From Antedon mediterranea (taxonomy: Eukaryota > Echinodermata > Crinoidea > Comatulida > Antedonidae), in assembly GCF_964355755.1 (NCBI RefSeq), contig NC_092676.1, positions 21,124,288 through 21,188,287 of the forward strand: a stretch of DNA of 64,000 bases, written 5' to 3'. The notes under the pieces are model-generated. The model was not told the origin of the DNA and did no database searches. It saw only the letters and a program-made list of their open reading frames with translations. The position numbers and the translations under genes are program-made. Below are positions 12,654 to 24,990 of the stretch, piece by piece (position 1 is the stretch's first letter; the number at the start of each line of letters is the position of its first letter).

Positions 12654-13444
12654 AGTCGCGTGCTACAATGCATAGTGATACCGGACCGACAGACAAACAG
12701 ACCGACAGACAGACAGACCGACAGACAGACGGACCGACCGACATAGTGAACTATACTGACCGAAATTACAGAACATGTTTAAAAATGTTGAAATGTTTAA
12801 AAACATTTATATTTTTTTAATTTACACGTGCGTAGCCTGTCACTTTTGATGTGCTCGTATAACGTAATTTCGAGTTGAAAAGTAAGTCAAGAAAACAGAA
12901 ATCGGGCAAAAAGAGTGCGTAATAACATTTAACGCGCAGTGCGCGCGCAAAAATCTGCGCACTCATGGCAATTTTGTAAACGCTTAAAATTGCCTGAAAC
13001 GTACTCTTATTTCATCGAAAATAAATTTTGAAAATTTTAGGCGCGCGTACGCATGCGTTACATGCGCTACGCACGTACGCACGTTTATGCCCTGAAATTT
13101 ATGAGTACCAAATTTTATTTAATTGTGATTCATGGTTGTTAAGATATGATTACAAACGTGATTTCGTTAAATCGTGCGTAGACCGCGTAATTTTTTATTG
13201 CGCACCGTGAAAACATAACCACATCGATTCCTGGCCATAAGGAATATTCTGAGAAAAATTGATTTAGCTAGATTAAACTGATATCAAGATAAGGTCATAA
13301 AGCGATAAAACGCATAGTGATACCGGACCGACAGACCGACAGACAGACCGACAGACAGACCGACAGATAGACCGACAGACAGACAGACAGACAGACAGAC
13401 CGACCGACCGACATAGTGAACTATAGAGTCGCTTCCACGCGACT
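12654..13444 (+). mobile_element. non-autonomous DNA element with AGTCGCGTG termini and GACA/GACC tracts, copy 1
   Basis: The left end AGTCGCGTG (12654-12662) is inverted as CACGCGACT (13436-13444). Just inside each end is ATAGTGATACCGGACCGACA or ACCGACATAGTGAACTAT bordering a tetranucleotide tract made of GACA and GACC (about 12682-12740 and 13324-13413). The core includes GCGCAGTGCGCGCGC. A second copy lies inverted at 49768-50461. It has no transposase frame; open frames inside it are not conserved between copies. Confidence 0.7.
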
Positions 13445-15699
13445 AAAAACAAAGAAAATGGAACATTATTATTTTCCCGTTTTCTTCATCCTTTCATCAT
13501 TCTTTTAAGTTATGTTTATCGTCGCTTATTATTATTAGTATTATCATACTGTTATTATAACTTATTTTAAAACTTAATTTATATTTTGTTTCGTCATCTT
13601 AATCGTCTTTGTCGAGTTAATATCGCCGTGGTTTTTTCCGTAGTATCGTCGTTACCGACAGATTGTAGCGATTCATCGTCGAATCAGTATATCACACGTC
13701 TGGAGTCCTGTATTTTTACCTCCGTCTTCAGTTGTTCTTCATGTACTGTTATTTATACGGAACATACACCAATTATCATGTGTAAAAAAGGCCTAATGCA
13801 GTATATCTTTTATCTCAATTATTCAGAACATCCAATCTTGTACTTTTTAATAATTTTCGAGAATCGTAAAAATGCATTGAAACGTTTACAAATGTCAATG
13901 TTCGATTTCGGGATACAATTTTTTTAGGCTTTCTTATCGACGAATCAAATAAAATTGATGATCGAGTCGGACCACCAATATGTACTTGTTTTATTGTAGT
14001 ACAGTGCTGTATTTTAATAATAGCTATACACTATTCAAAAACAATTTAAGAATTCCTTAGAATGTTATCTAATTGTAAAATCTTGATATAACTTTGTGGT
14101 ATTTTACAAATGATTTAATTTAAATTTTGAATACAAACACTTCACTATATATAATGTGTAGTGATATGCGGATAATACAGAAAGCACGTACCAATTTTTT
14201 AGGTGCTGATTTAAATAATATAATTAGATAATTCTATTAAATCTAACGTTCGTTATCAGTTTACAAATATTGAATTGGCTAAAGAACTTCTAGTGCAATG
14301 TTTTGGTATGGAAATATGGTAACGGTTAGAATGATGTTGAAAACGAGTGTAATACATCACACCACGGTTTTGTCACGTCTTATAATTTCAATATTTGATT
14401 TAATAACGAAAAGTAAGTTACCTTACTAATTAATTTTAGTATGTGTGTGTGGTGTGTTTGTTGCATACCGTACATCTTCTGAGGAAATATGAATGAATTT
14501 AAACACTCTCATGTTCACGTTTTTATGTCAGGAAGATTTTGATTAGCAACTTTTTAAGTCTTGGATCGTCGCAAACCGACAGCTGTTGTCGTTTTGTGGA
14601 AACACACAGTCACACAGTAACTGTATAATCACTAAAGTTTTTTATTTTGGACGCTCCATGTTTGTTATATATTGCATCATTCTTGTTTATGCTAATTATG
14701 TTATCCTATCAGATCTTAGTAGATGTCAAGCCATTGCAATAGGTGCACAGTCAACATCACATAAATAAGAATAACGTATACACGAATTGATGTATTGATT
14801 CACACAATAGTCAAATTGAGGGCGTGCTCAGGTAGACAAACTTTATTTTTTACATTTAATATAATTTTATGTACATTTACCCAAAATCTACAAGCATGAG
14901 ATAAAAATGTACACTTTGATTTAAACAAGAAACTATAATATAATTATATTTCAATGAAATAGTAATAAATAAATAATACAATTTTGAGAGAAATATAGTT
15001 TATTAGTAAGGCATGCCTATTGTAAATTCTTAAGACGATAACGTTATTAATTTCTAAAAACATTGGCCGAAAAATTGGGTAATTGGTAAATTGTTGGAAG
15101 AGGCAGACATTATTTAGTCTTTGTAAGAACAAGCGCCAAATTATCAACAGTTAGCATGCGTATAATGACGAAAATCGATGCGACAAACGTAGATTGCAAA
15201 CGGTGTCATCGCTCACGTAGTCCTGACATGATTGTTTACATGCATTTCTTAATTCAGAGATAGGATGGATACTAAATGCGTGTTACGTTTACACTTTTTT
15301 GAATTACTATTTAATTCTATAAATAATTTTAATCACAAAAACATACCTCCACCCAATTACAAAAATATAACCATATGATTTTGCGATTCAGAAAAAAATA
15401 TGTTCCTCAGAATAGAACAAGTATTTTAATTTATGCAATGTACGTAAATGTACTTAATCTTAACTCATAATTTCAACAAGCAATTCTAAAGAACTGAAAG
15501 AAACCAATAGTCGCTCGAGCTTGGCATTGCTTCAATGCCGGTTCCGTTTAGTTGCGTGATCATGTCGGTCAACTGATTTAATTACAATCCACCGTAGACA
15601 GACGTTTAGAAAACATTGTTTAACAAGATTATTTCAGCTGCATATACCAGTTTAATAGAAATGAAACCATTCCATTTCAAAAACACTATTGTAGGTCTA
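13445..15699. other. intergenic, including the likely 3' flank of the minus-strand IGFBP gene
   Basis: AT-rich, no supported exon on either strand. The 113-residue open frame at 13586-13927 has no recognisable sequence and a composition like its surroundings. The part just below 15700 is probably the 3' untranslated region of the gene that ends there. Confidence 0.45.
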
Positions 15700-18600
15700 T
15701 TACAAGAAAATATGATTTAGTCCATTTTCTCCATTTTCTGCGGAGAAATCAATCGGGAACATTGCTGTTGAAAACGTCTGCGCAAATATTGCATCTAGAA
15801 AATAAAACAATCAGTGTATGATTATATGTAAAGTCATTTATTGAAAATTGTTTGTGCGATCTTTAACTAAAACAGCAATCATGGTGTCCATCAAACCCCT
15901 AACCAAATTCTACTCATTAGCGACAGGATTGATAATCAATGTTTTACCAACTTTACGATGATGTAATGAATTATAAATGGTACTATACCCACCTTCATCT
16001 GTATCTTCGACACAAAGTCCAAACACGAAGTTTCCGAGACTGAAGCTACATTTCAAACCAGGTGAACACGCACCGAATAGATCATTTGTACCTCCACAGA
16101 CTTCGTTTTCAACCTGTAATTAACAAAATAAATACTTCGATATAAAGTACCATAGTAATAGATGTTTTAAAGAAGTAGTACATAATTTGGTATATTTAGT
16201 TTTAGAAATTCCGAAATTTCTCGATATAAATAGCATGATTATTTCCACTTCCAAAACTTCAGTAAAATTTTAGATAATATAAAAAATACAAGTAGTGTTA
16301 GTTGAAGATAAAAGATAAAACAATAACAGTATTGATTTATTAATAATAATAATTACTAACTCCAGACTGTAAGGTTATCGCCACCAGAGGTATGCGAATG
16401 ATAATCGTAAAACAAACAAACACTTTCTTCCAATAGAATCAAACATTATTGTAAATTGAAATTGAATATTCGTTTGAGAGTAATACAATATCTTCTGAAA
16501 TCTAAAGAATGTGAAAGATTATATTTTTGGCCAGGTAAGTGTTCCATCGGGACTGGATCCGGGTTGTGAACACCAGGATATTCAGTGCTTGTCATCGCCA
16601 ATAGTTGTCAATTATTAGCGTGACAAGAAGTGTTGAAAAGGGGGTTTCAGGAAGGGATCCGTGAACAACCTATGGTGGGTTGTTGTAGAGAAGGAGAACA
16701 TTGTTCAAACCTGTTTGAATTTACTTACAATAATGTTTTGAAATAATGGCAAATAAACAGTGGACTCGGTTATAAAGCTCTGTCTAAACTATGTGACAAA
16801 AAATGTAATGTGCTCATAATGGACATGATGATGTCATATCATTACTATGTTTGGGCATATCACTACCATATCAGAGCACATCACACCTTTTTTGTCAAAC
16901 AAGTTTGATAGTGTAGACAGAGCTTATTATGATAAGTAAGTGTGTCCCCTCCCATTGCCCAACTTCATCCTCGTCTCACTTAATTATGTACGGTTTATGC
17001 ATTTTATATAATATTGACAATCTGATGGAGTTTTTTATATCGTCTTTTAAGATGATTATTAAGAAAATAAACCGTAGGCTTATATTTGTTTTATTGTCAC
17101 GATTACAAACTGTCTGCCATGTCTGGTCTGTCAAATTATACTTCCTAGTTTGACATTTAAACAAGAGTTGTTCAACATTAACAAACACTAAAAGGCAAAT
17201 AACATATTTTATGTGCATAGTGTGTATCAATATAGGAATAAGCCTGCTTTTAAAAAGTTTGATATAAAAAATTTTAGAATTAATCCCTATCAATTAAGCA
17301 CTAATGCTTTGATAAACTGTGTTCTGTTATAATAATGCTCATGGTTATAATGGAATTACTGTAGTTTAGTGTTTTTATATACATTTAGGAAATGTTAGGT
17401 TAGATTATTTATAGTAATGAGATGAATCGCTTTAAAGAACGCAGGTGACTTATTTTAATTTAATAGGTAAATAGTATAGTTTAAATTCAATATAGTTTGC
17501 TCAAAATAATCAACACTTTATTATACGTTACTCAGAATGAACATTATAATTTGTAATTTATTGTTGATAAATAATCTGCATATCTACTATAGTATATTTT
17601 TATATTCAATATGGTCTTCCAAGAAATAATCAACTAAAATGATTGTTATAGTACAGTCCTACACTTTATTATAAATTTAAATTTGTTGCTGGTAAATAAT
17701 TTGCTTATTTACTATAGGAAACTGTTACTTTACATTTCATGTTTCTACCAAATCCGTCGCCCCTGGATGCGATAGAAATTGGTGATCTTTTATTATCATA
17801 ATCATGTTGTATATTTCGTACTGATTTTTCACCCACCCCCACAATATTTTTTCCCTATCTTGTTCATATCTGATTTACGGGTAACGTCTAGTTAATTTGC
17901 ATATTTATTCAAGAAGGTGTAACCTTCGTTTAGCATTCCTTTGTGTCTGTACAGTCAGTTTCAGCCCAGATGTGTTCCAAACTACCAGAATGGCAGATAC
18001 AACATTGTGGTAAGATTTTAGTTTGTTTTGGATTGTCTATAGCCTACCATATAGCAATCTGCTATCAGTAGTTTGGTTCAAATAAAACATAAATCCATTT
18101 GATCAAGTTTTAATAACGGTTACTCTTTAAACTACCATTATCTAATGTCACCAGCAAGTAAAACTATATTAATTTATATAGAACGTTAAAATTACCGTTC
18201 TCACCCTGTACTATCCAATCAGTATCGATTTTCATTTTTAATTTCAAGTGTGAAGATAATACGTGTCTAGATAATTTCATATTATTTTGACCTTTAAATA
18301 TCGCATGCATTGAAGTGTGATAGGCCACGTGTTAATTTGAAATTAAAACATATGCGTTGTCAATCTATCGTAAGTATAAAAGGCTATTAATATCTGTCAT
18401 TATATTATTGTTAGGAAAGTGAATTCTTTCTTTAAACTTTAAACGGTTTGGGTTCGAGGAATTAAAATAGACGATTAACAAAATAAATTGTATAAGTATG
18501 GACCTATAAACTTATAGGTCCATTGTATAAGTAATTATTATCTGGTACATCAATATTCAAATTGATTACTTTAGGCCCACCTTTCTCTTATTTAGTAAAG

Positions 18601-21098
18601 TAGCTTATTTTAGTTGAAATTGTAAATGTAGATTATGGATATTATTGCAGACATTTCAGTACATTTATAAATATATAAAAAACACAAAACAAGAACTCAC
18701 CCTCGTACAACGTTGACAGCATGCGCATGAATCGTATTCAACTACTGCATTTTCGGCGCATGCGTCAATTGGTTTCGAACCAGTCACAAACTGTTCACAA
18801 TGTTCCGCCAATTCAACTTCGTCCATGTCCCAACATGGACAGTCATCAGTCAACACGCTGTGAACGTAACAATGTAACAACATTACTTGTATTCATTGGT
18901 AATTTAACTTGTACTGACATCGACATTCGATACAATCAATGAATGATTTTATTATGTGTAAATTACCGATGAGAATTGGTAACACTCTGGGGCTAAATTG
19001 GTAACTCAATTAAATGTTGAGATTGACATTATTGTATTTTCCCACAATCAAAACTAACTGAATAATATAAGTCGCAAATATGAAATTGAAATATACATTT
19101 TAAAATAGACTCTACCTGAACTATGTGGCTTAATATTATTTAAGATTTAGTTAATATACATTAAAAAATAGAAATCAATTTTAGAAAAAAAAAACTTTCA
19201 AACGTTTAAATGTTGCGTATTAATTGTATTTTGGAAGTTATTGACATATTTTTAAAGTTAATTTTTAATTCATTTGGAAGTTCATTCCAGCTTTTAGATG
19301 TTTTTAAAATTTTGTTTGCCTTGACAAATATTACAGGTGGGGACAACTGATATATAATCAATTATTTTCCCCCTCCCCCCACAAAAAATCAATCGAAACG
19401 TGTAAATAGACACCCTGATTGACAATCAAACATTTGCATATGTTATGTTTGTATATTAAAAATTATTATACTTTAGCTATATAGTGTTTCTAGTTGAAGA
19501 CCATGTGGTTGATAAAAGACAACTAAAAGCTTAGTCATATGAAGTAAGTGTGTTTGTTTGATAGAGAGAGATTGTGTTTATTGACAAACGCGTTTGATGT
19601 ATAACATCTGACAAACGCGTTTGTCAGATGTTATACATCAAAACTCAATGCACTTTCGTGTCATGTTTGACTGGATTTGTTATGTTAGTTTTCAATCAAA
19701 ATATGGTACGGAAGACAAGCTGGGATAGGGTTAAGTTCATGCTTAAAGGTGATATAATGCCATCAACTTAAGAAAACAGTCTTAGCCGTATGAAACAAAA
19801 TATAAATCTTATTCTTACAGATAAATTTAATTTAATCCACGAGTTATCTGCGTATCAGTTTATATAACAATGGGATCAGATTCATCAAACTTGCTTACCA
19901 AACAATCGTCTTAACTTAGATTCAAGTCACAGATTTTGATTAAATCATTTTTTAAAATAGCAATAAGTAAATCATTTTGCCTTTTTTCTTTTCAATCAAT
20001 TTCTTAAAATATAAGACCACTTCAGTTCTTAAGTTAAAAATATCTGGTAAATATTTTAATGTAAGCAAAAACTTTTTATAAGCCAAAATGTTTTTTTCTT
20101 TTAACAAAATCTAATTTAGTTAAATTGTTGAAACTATCAATTATTGGAGATGCAACCTATAAAGGTAACCAAGTTTTATTTTTCGACATTTGTTTTCAGC
20201 TATAACATGGATCAATATGAAACTTTATAAAGTACTTTTAAGTAGAATACGTTAACAAATTTAAAGTAATATAAAATAGAGAAGGATCTCACCGAATATA
20301 TAAAGTTATCAACCATAAATTAAAATTTTTTTTTAAAGATAACCATGTTTAATTATCGACATTTTTACTATACATACAAATCTGAAACAATACCTAACAG
20401 ACTGACGACCATAAAGGTGATTTATCATAACAGAAAAACAAATCTCACAGTAAGATACAGGTGATAACCTAAGCCACAATGAAACTCTTTTGTTCATTCT
20501 AATATTGATTATAACTTATTTTGTTCGGGTAAGCGTGTTCAACAGTAAATAGTCGATGATTTCACAAGTTTTGAGTGTGAGCAAGGAAATTAATTTTTTT
20601 AATTAACGAAAAAGTGCCAAATGGAAACCATTTTCCAGAAATGAATTGTGTAAGATATGTTAACAAATATTAACGAATCGTTATTCATTCCGTTGGTATC
20701 CAGTATGACTTACCATTTTGCCTTTATTTATAATTTAAGAACTAAATGTAAAAACAGTAAGATATAGTTTCCCCTAAAAAATTATTTTTGTTGGAATAGG
20801 TAATTTAATTTCACATAATAGTTAATAACTTTATCAAAAATTAGATGAAAAAATAGTTACCTGATAAATCGTCTGGAAGCCAATGATGGGTTATTGATTA
20901 AATTAATTTTGGCTTTTTTTTAATAAACGAAATCGTTACAACTGATGATAGAAAATGTGTAAAGCCCAACTTCATTTAAATTTTATAATAATAAAAATAA
21001 ACAATAATTTATAAATAAATTATTCGGGAAACAAATAATTTCAAACTATATACTTACCTTGGTAATATAACTGCTGCAATTAAATAGAAACACAACAT
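15700..21098 (-). CDS. secreted single-IGFBP-domain protein (4 exons, minus strand)
   Basis: Exons complement(join(15700..15794, 15993..16113, 18701..18857, 21058..21098)), 137 residues, introns GT/AG in phases 2, 0 and 1. Exon 1 encodes a short hydrophobic signal peptide (MLCFYLIAAVILP). Exon 2 carries the first half of an IGFBP-type domain: CPCW at 20-23, several spaced cysteines and the hallmark CACCQRC at 58-64. Exon 3 carries the second half: NEVCGG, then GACSPGLKC. Exon 4 adds a cysteine-free tail of about 30 residues ending at TAA. The size and layout fit the invertebrate single-IGFBP-domain proteins, whose ligands are mostly unknown. The introns split the domain exactly where they do in the gene at 9214-11379, so the two are probably paralogues. 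Introns of about 2.6 and 2.2 kb hold a MITE and a large palindrome. Confidence 0.82.
16775..16925. mobile_element. MITE family 1, copy 1 (intron of the IGFBP gene)
   Basis: The right end reads AGTTTGATAGTGTAGACAG then AGCTT. The left end AAGCTCTGTCTAAACTAT is its inverted partner. The core has GGACATGATGATGTCATATC and GGGCATATCACTACCATAT. Two more copies occur at 35871-36026 and 57341-57459. About 150 bases, no coding capacity. Confidence 0.8.
18499..18524. repeat. short perfect hairpin
   Basis: ATGGACCTATAA is followed after two bases by its exact reverse complement TTATAGGTCCAT. It lies inside the second intron of the minus-strand IGFBP gene. Confidence 0.6.
19593..19642. repeat. 50-bp perfect palindrome without spacer
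   Basis: Two 25-base arms meet at the centre ACAAACG/CGTTTGT (19617/19618) with no mismatch and no loop bases. The left arm starts TTTGATGTATAACATC. The sequence just to the left repeats the central GACAAACGCGTTTGATGT, so part of the arm is also duplicated in tandem. It lies in the first intron of the minus-strand IGFBP gene. Confidence 0.85.
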
Positions 21099-23189
21099 GT
21101 TGATGAGGTAATTTAAATGTTCCGCACAGATAAACCAGTCTTCACGTCACAACGCTACAGAACAGTATAACACTTGGAACAGGTAGGCCTATAGACACGT
21201 GAATTGATACCCGAGAGAGAATTCTTCAAAACAAAATTTGGACTGCGTAATTGAAATTTAGCTAAAAAATTGAAAAAGCGAAACATGAACGTCCACTATA
21301 TCTATAAAACAAACAATTTCTAGATTGAGAAATAGAAGATGCGGACGGCCCCGTTCCAGGTGTATCAATGAGGAAGACATCCGTCTCGGATACCTATATA
21401 AGATACCTGGATATCTAGGGGTTGTACATGCTATAGGCGAAGCCACGGGTAAGCTGTTGAATATTTCCCGATATAGAACGCGGTGAGGTATTACAAATTA
21501 TGCGCCTTGCATCTGTCAGGCCGCCGTATGCGAGAACCCCTATGATCTAACGTTACGGACATTAGCTCCAATTTTACCTGCTGTGCCGAATCAGTAGAAC
21601 GGGGCTATAAACGTTAGATCTGAATCAATTGCTCAATTGTAACCGCCTAATATCTGGCTCTGTTGGCATTATTAGATTTCCACACAGTTATGACAGCCTT
21701 GATTTGTTAACAGTGAATCGAAAGCGAGATAGATGTCTGAATATAAATATAAAAATATCAAGAATGTGGACTGAATCGATCCTTTGTTAAGATCGTCTAG
21801 TCGAGTTAATTTTACTATCTATTTTAAGAATCAAATATGTCTGTAATAAATTTGTGTAAGTGTCGTTTATTAGTTTTTATTACAAAATGGTCTAGTTAAT
21901 CACCCAATAAAATTACTTTGACTTTATTTATGGTCCTAATCTATGTAAAGAGCAATTATTTAAAAAAAAAAATGTATTGACTTACCGAGCCCATTTAGAA
22001 TTATTTAATTGTGTTTATTTTTTGTTTGCCATTTAATATGTAACAAGCACTCATATCACACTTTATAAAAGAAATTCATTTCTTTTTATTTCTATTTGTT
22101 TAGGCTATATCATTTACATAAGAAATATACTTCGACCGTAAACAATATAATATTTTGATTTGACTTTATAATTGTAAATTTGCTGGCTAGATTTAATATA
22201 GATAAGTTGAAAAATATGATTCCGCAAACGACAATTTAGTTTAGCCTATACAGTTAAAAGCAGCATTGTAGGAACATAGTCTGTGAGATAAGTTTCAACT
22301 TCTTATAGTTCTGATCCCTGTAATGTAATTACCTTTATATAATGTATTTCATGTTACTTAAACAACCTAAAGTTAACTCATAATGCTTTATGCATACAAT
22401 GTTCTGTTTTTGTATTCATTTGACCAATTACGAAAAAATAGTTCTACGTCAACATAGGTAAACTAGAAAAATAGCAACATTAACCAAAGCAGTAGAACGA
22501 ATTGTAAATGATGAGCAGAGAATGTTTTAGAGACGAAATAACCACCCAGTATACAATATAATAGCCTAAATTGAGATATTTGACCGTGTTTCTATTCGTT
22601 ATTCAGTTCTAATTTTATCGCAAAGATTGCACCCTGTGGTTTGTACAAGTAAGTTCTTCAAATCTTCGAGACCTTTATTGTTTCAAATTCCAAAGAGTCC
22701 AACACCTATAATATATAAACGTGATTTCATCAGTATTGAAACATTAGATAGATTGAGGGATGCCTATCTGGCGGACTAACAGTTTAAATGAGATATGTAT
22801 TGAAAGCTAGCATAACAATCATACAAGTCTCCAGATACCCAGTCTTATGGAATAGATTAAGAGCGCTCATTGTATTTTAATTTGCTTCTTGGTTATGTTA
22901 TGTACTAGAAAAACGCCCCGGGAATGAGGGTATTAAATCTGTGTATCTTTTACCATTTGGGGACGACGGGGAAACACTTGTAATAACACGTCTTGTTTTT
23001 AGAATTTTGGATACCAAATTTTAGGATTTCTTCTGTCGATCATTGCATTATGCTTTATGACAACACGGGCAACAACAATTGCCTATTGATAAGTTAGTTA
23101 ATTGGTATTGATTAACAATAGTACAATGTACCTAGGTGTTATGATTCTATATTACGGTACTATTATAAGTAAAGATGTACAGTATTATC
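21099..23189. other. intergenic; upstream region of the minus-strand IGFBP gene
   Basis: No exon is recognised. The part at 21310-21620 is richer in G and C than its surroundings and contains an inverted repeat (21544-21621). It could be part of the promoter region, since it lies 200-500 bases upstream of the start at 21098, but no clear promoter element on the minus strand can be named. Confidence 0.4.
21544..21621. repeat. inverted repeat with GATCTAACGTT ends
   Basis: GATCTAACGTT at the left is matched by AACGTTAGATC at the right about 78 bases later. It may be a small palindromic mobile element. No target duplication is evident. Confidence 0.5.
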
Positions 23190-23420
23190 AAAACGTATTT
23201 AAAATGCAAGTGTCACAGACTTTCCAAAATCTATTATTCCTGAAATAAACACGATTTTATATAACTTTTTATGGAGTAGTAATAAAGAAAAAATTAAAAG
23301 AAATACTCTGATACAAAACATTGAACATGGCGGGGTTAAAATGATTGACCTTAACTCTATGATTGAATCTTTAAAGTTAGGCTGGGTTTACTAAGCCCGG
23401 ACCCAGGAAAGTGGAAATGT
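23190..23420 (+). pseudogene. LINE ORF2 remnant, C-terminal part
   Basis: The plus-strand frame reads through an FLWSSNKEKIKRNTLI-like stretch, then EHGGVKMIDLNSMIESLKLG. This is the conserved region downstream of the reverse transcriptase in L1-type non-LTR elements. A stop follows immediately. It lies upstream of, and in the wrong order relative to, the N-terminal fragment at 24000-24990, so the two are separate insertions or rearranged pieces. Confidence 0.65.
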
Positions 23421-23999
23421 ATTCCATTATACAATTTATATCTAATTGTAAGTATGACAGATTAAAGCAAACCTTGAGAAGCATAATGAACTCAAATATA
23501 TAAATAAATTCTATATAATTTTGTAATAATATGTATGCAAAAAACCTTAATGTATATGTGAAATAAAAACTCAGAGGTTATGGGAGAATAGATATGTCAT
23601 GCATATATTGGGGAACCTAATGTTCCAAATATTAGTTCCGTGAGATTTTAATGCTCAAGTTGAGTTCTTGGCAGTTTTGGAATCCTTAGGACTAGTAGAA
23701 TTCATTGCAACTGAGGGCCAATTTTTCCCGACCCTATTTTTTCCGCCATCTTGGATTTCAAAATGGCCCCCATTTTTTACTCAAAACTGATAGTAGCTCT
23801 TATACGTACGAACGTAATTTGTGTCACAAATCTTACAATATTATGATAAATCTGTCCAATGGTACAATTTATAATAATAGCATATGGCAGCCATAATCTG
23901 ATGATTAAATACATAAATGCATACATAATATTTATACGTTTTTAATGGCGGCCATCTTGGAATCAAGTGTATGAGTTAAACGATAGCTTGATGGTGCTT

Positions 24000-24990
24000 A
24001 TGATCAAAAGACAGAAAAGATATTAAAAAACAAATTAAATGAGCTAAACCAAATTTATACATCTGAAGCAAAAGAAGCACAAATTAGGGCTCGAGTAGAA
24101 TGGACTGAAAGGGAGAAAGAAATTAAAGTAAAAAGTTCTTTTTACGTTTAGAAAAAAACAAGGCTAAGAAAAAACATATTACGTCAGTTCTTAAACATAA
24201 TGGGAAAATTACTACAAACACTAAAGAAATTCTTAACGAGCAAGTTAGGTTTTTCAAAGAATTGTATAAAGAAACCCCTTCTAACCAGGAAAATATTAAT
24301 AGTTATTTTGATAATACTAAAATCAATACATTGTCTTTTGAAGAAAAGCAAAAATGTGAAGGTATGTTAACAAATTATGAATGCAACATGGCTCTTTTAA
24401 ACATGAAGTTAAGTCCTGGTACAGATGGGCTAACAGTCGACTTTATTGCACATTCTGGGATTCCTTAGGAAATTTATTGTGTGATTTTGTTAACTTAAGT
24501 TTCTTGAATAAAAAACTAACATCTTTGCAACGTATATGTATTGTTTCATTACTGTAGGTGAAAGAGAGAAGCTTCATAATTGGAGAACTATTACTCTTTT
24601 GAATATTGATTATAAGATTATTGCACAAGTGTTAGCCAATAGGTTACATTCAGTCATTAGCTCCATAATTAGTAATGATCAAAAGGGATATATCAAAGGC
24701 AGGTTAAAGCATAAGATTAATAGAAGATTTACTTAATTATAGTGACGTACATAAACAAGAAGGTGATTTGATTTTTATAGATTTTGAAAAAACCTTTGAT
24801 TCTGTAGATATTTTATGTTTTAAAATTTAAAAATGTGGCTTTGGTATTCAATTTATACAATGGGTTAAATTTATGTATAACGATACTGAAAGTTACATTG
24901 TTGGATGTCAGAAGTTTTAATGAATAGAGGAATTGTCAAGGTTGTCCCCTCTCAGCGCTTTTATTTATTTTACTAGTCGAAGTTATGGCA
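24000..24990 (+). pseudogene. LINE ORF2 remnant, reverse-transcriptase part
   Basis: Fragments in shifting plus-strand frames read as L1-type ORF2 in the expected order. First is a coiled lysine-rich stretch, then SPGTDGLTVDF, then NWRTITLLNIDYKIIAQVLA with ANRL, SNDQKGYIKGR, and finally FIDFEKTFDSVDI. These are the standard fingers motifs before the catalytic YxDD, which is not reached. Frameshifts near 24148 and 24470 and several stops break it, so it is an old, inactive, truncated copy. Confidence 0.8.
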
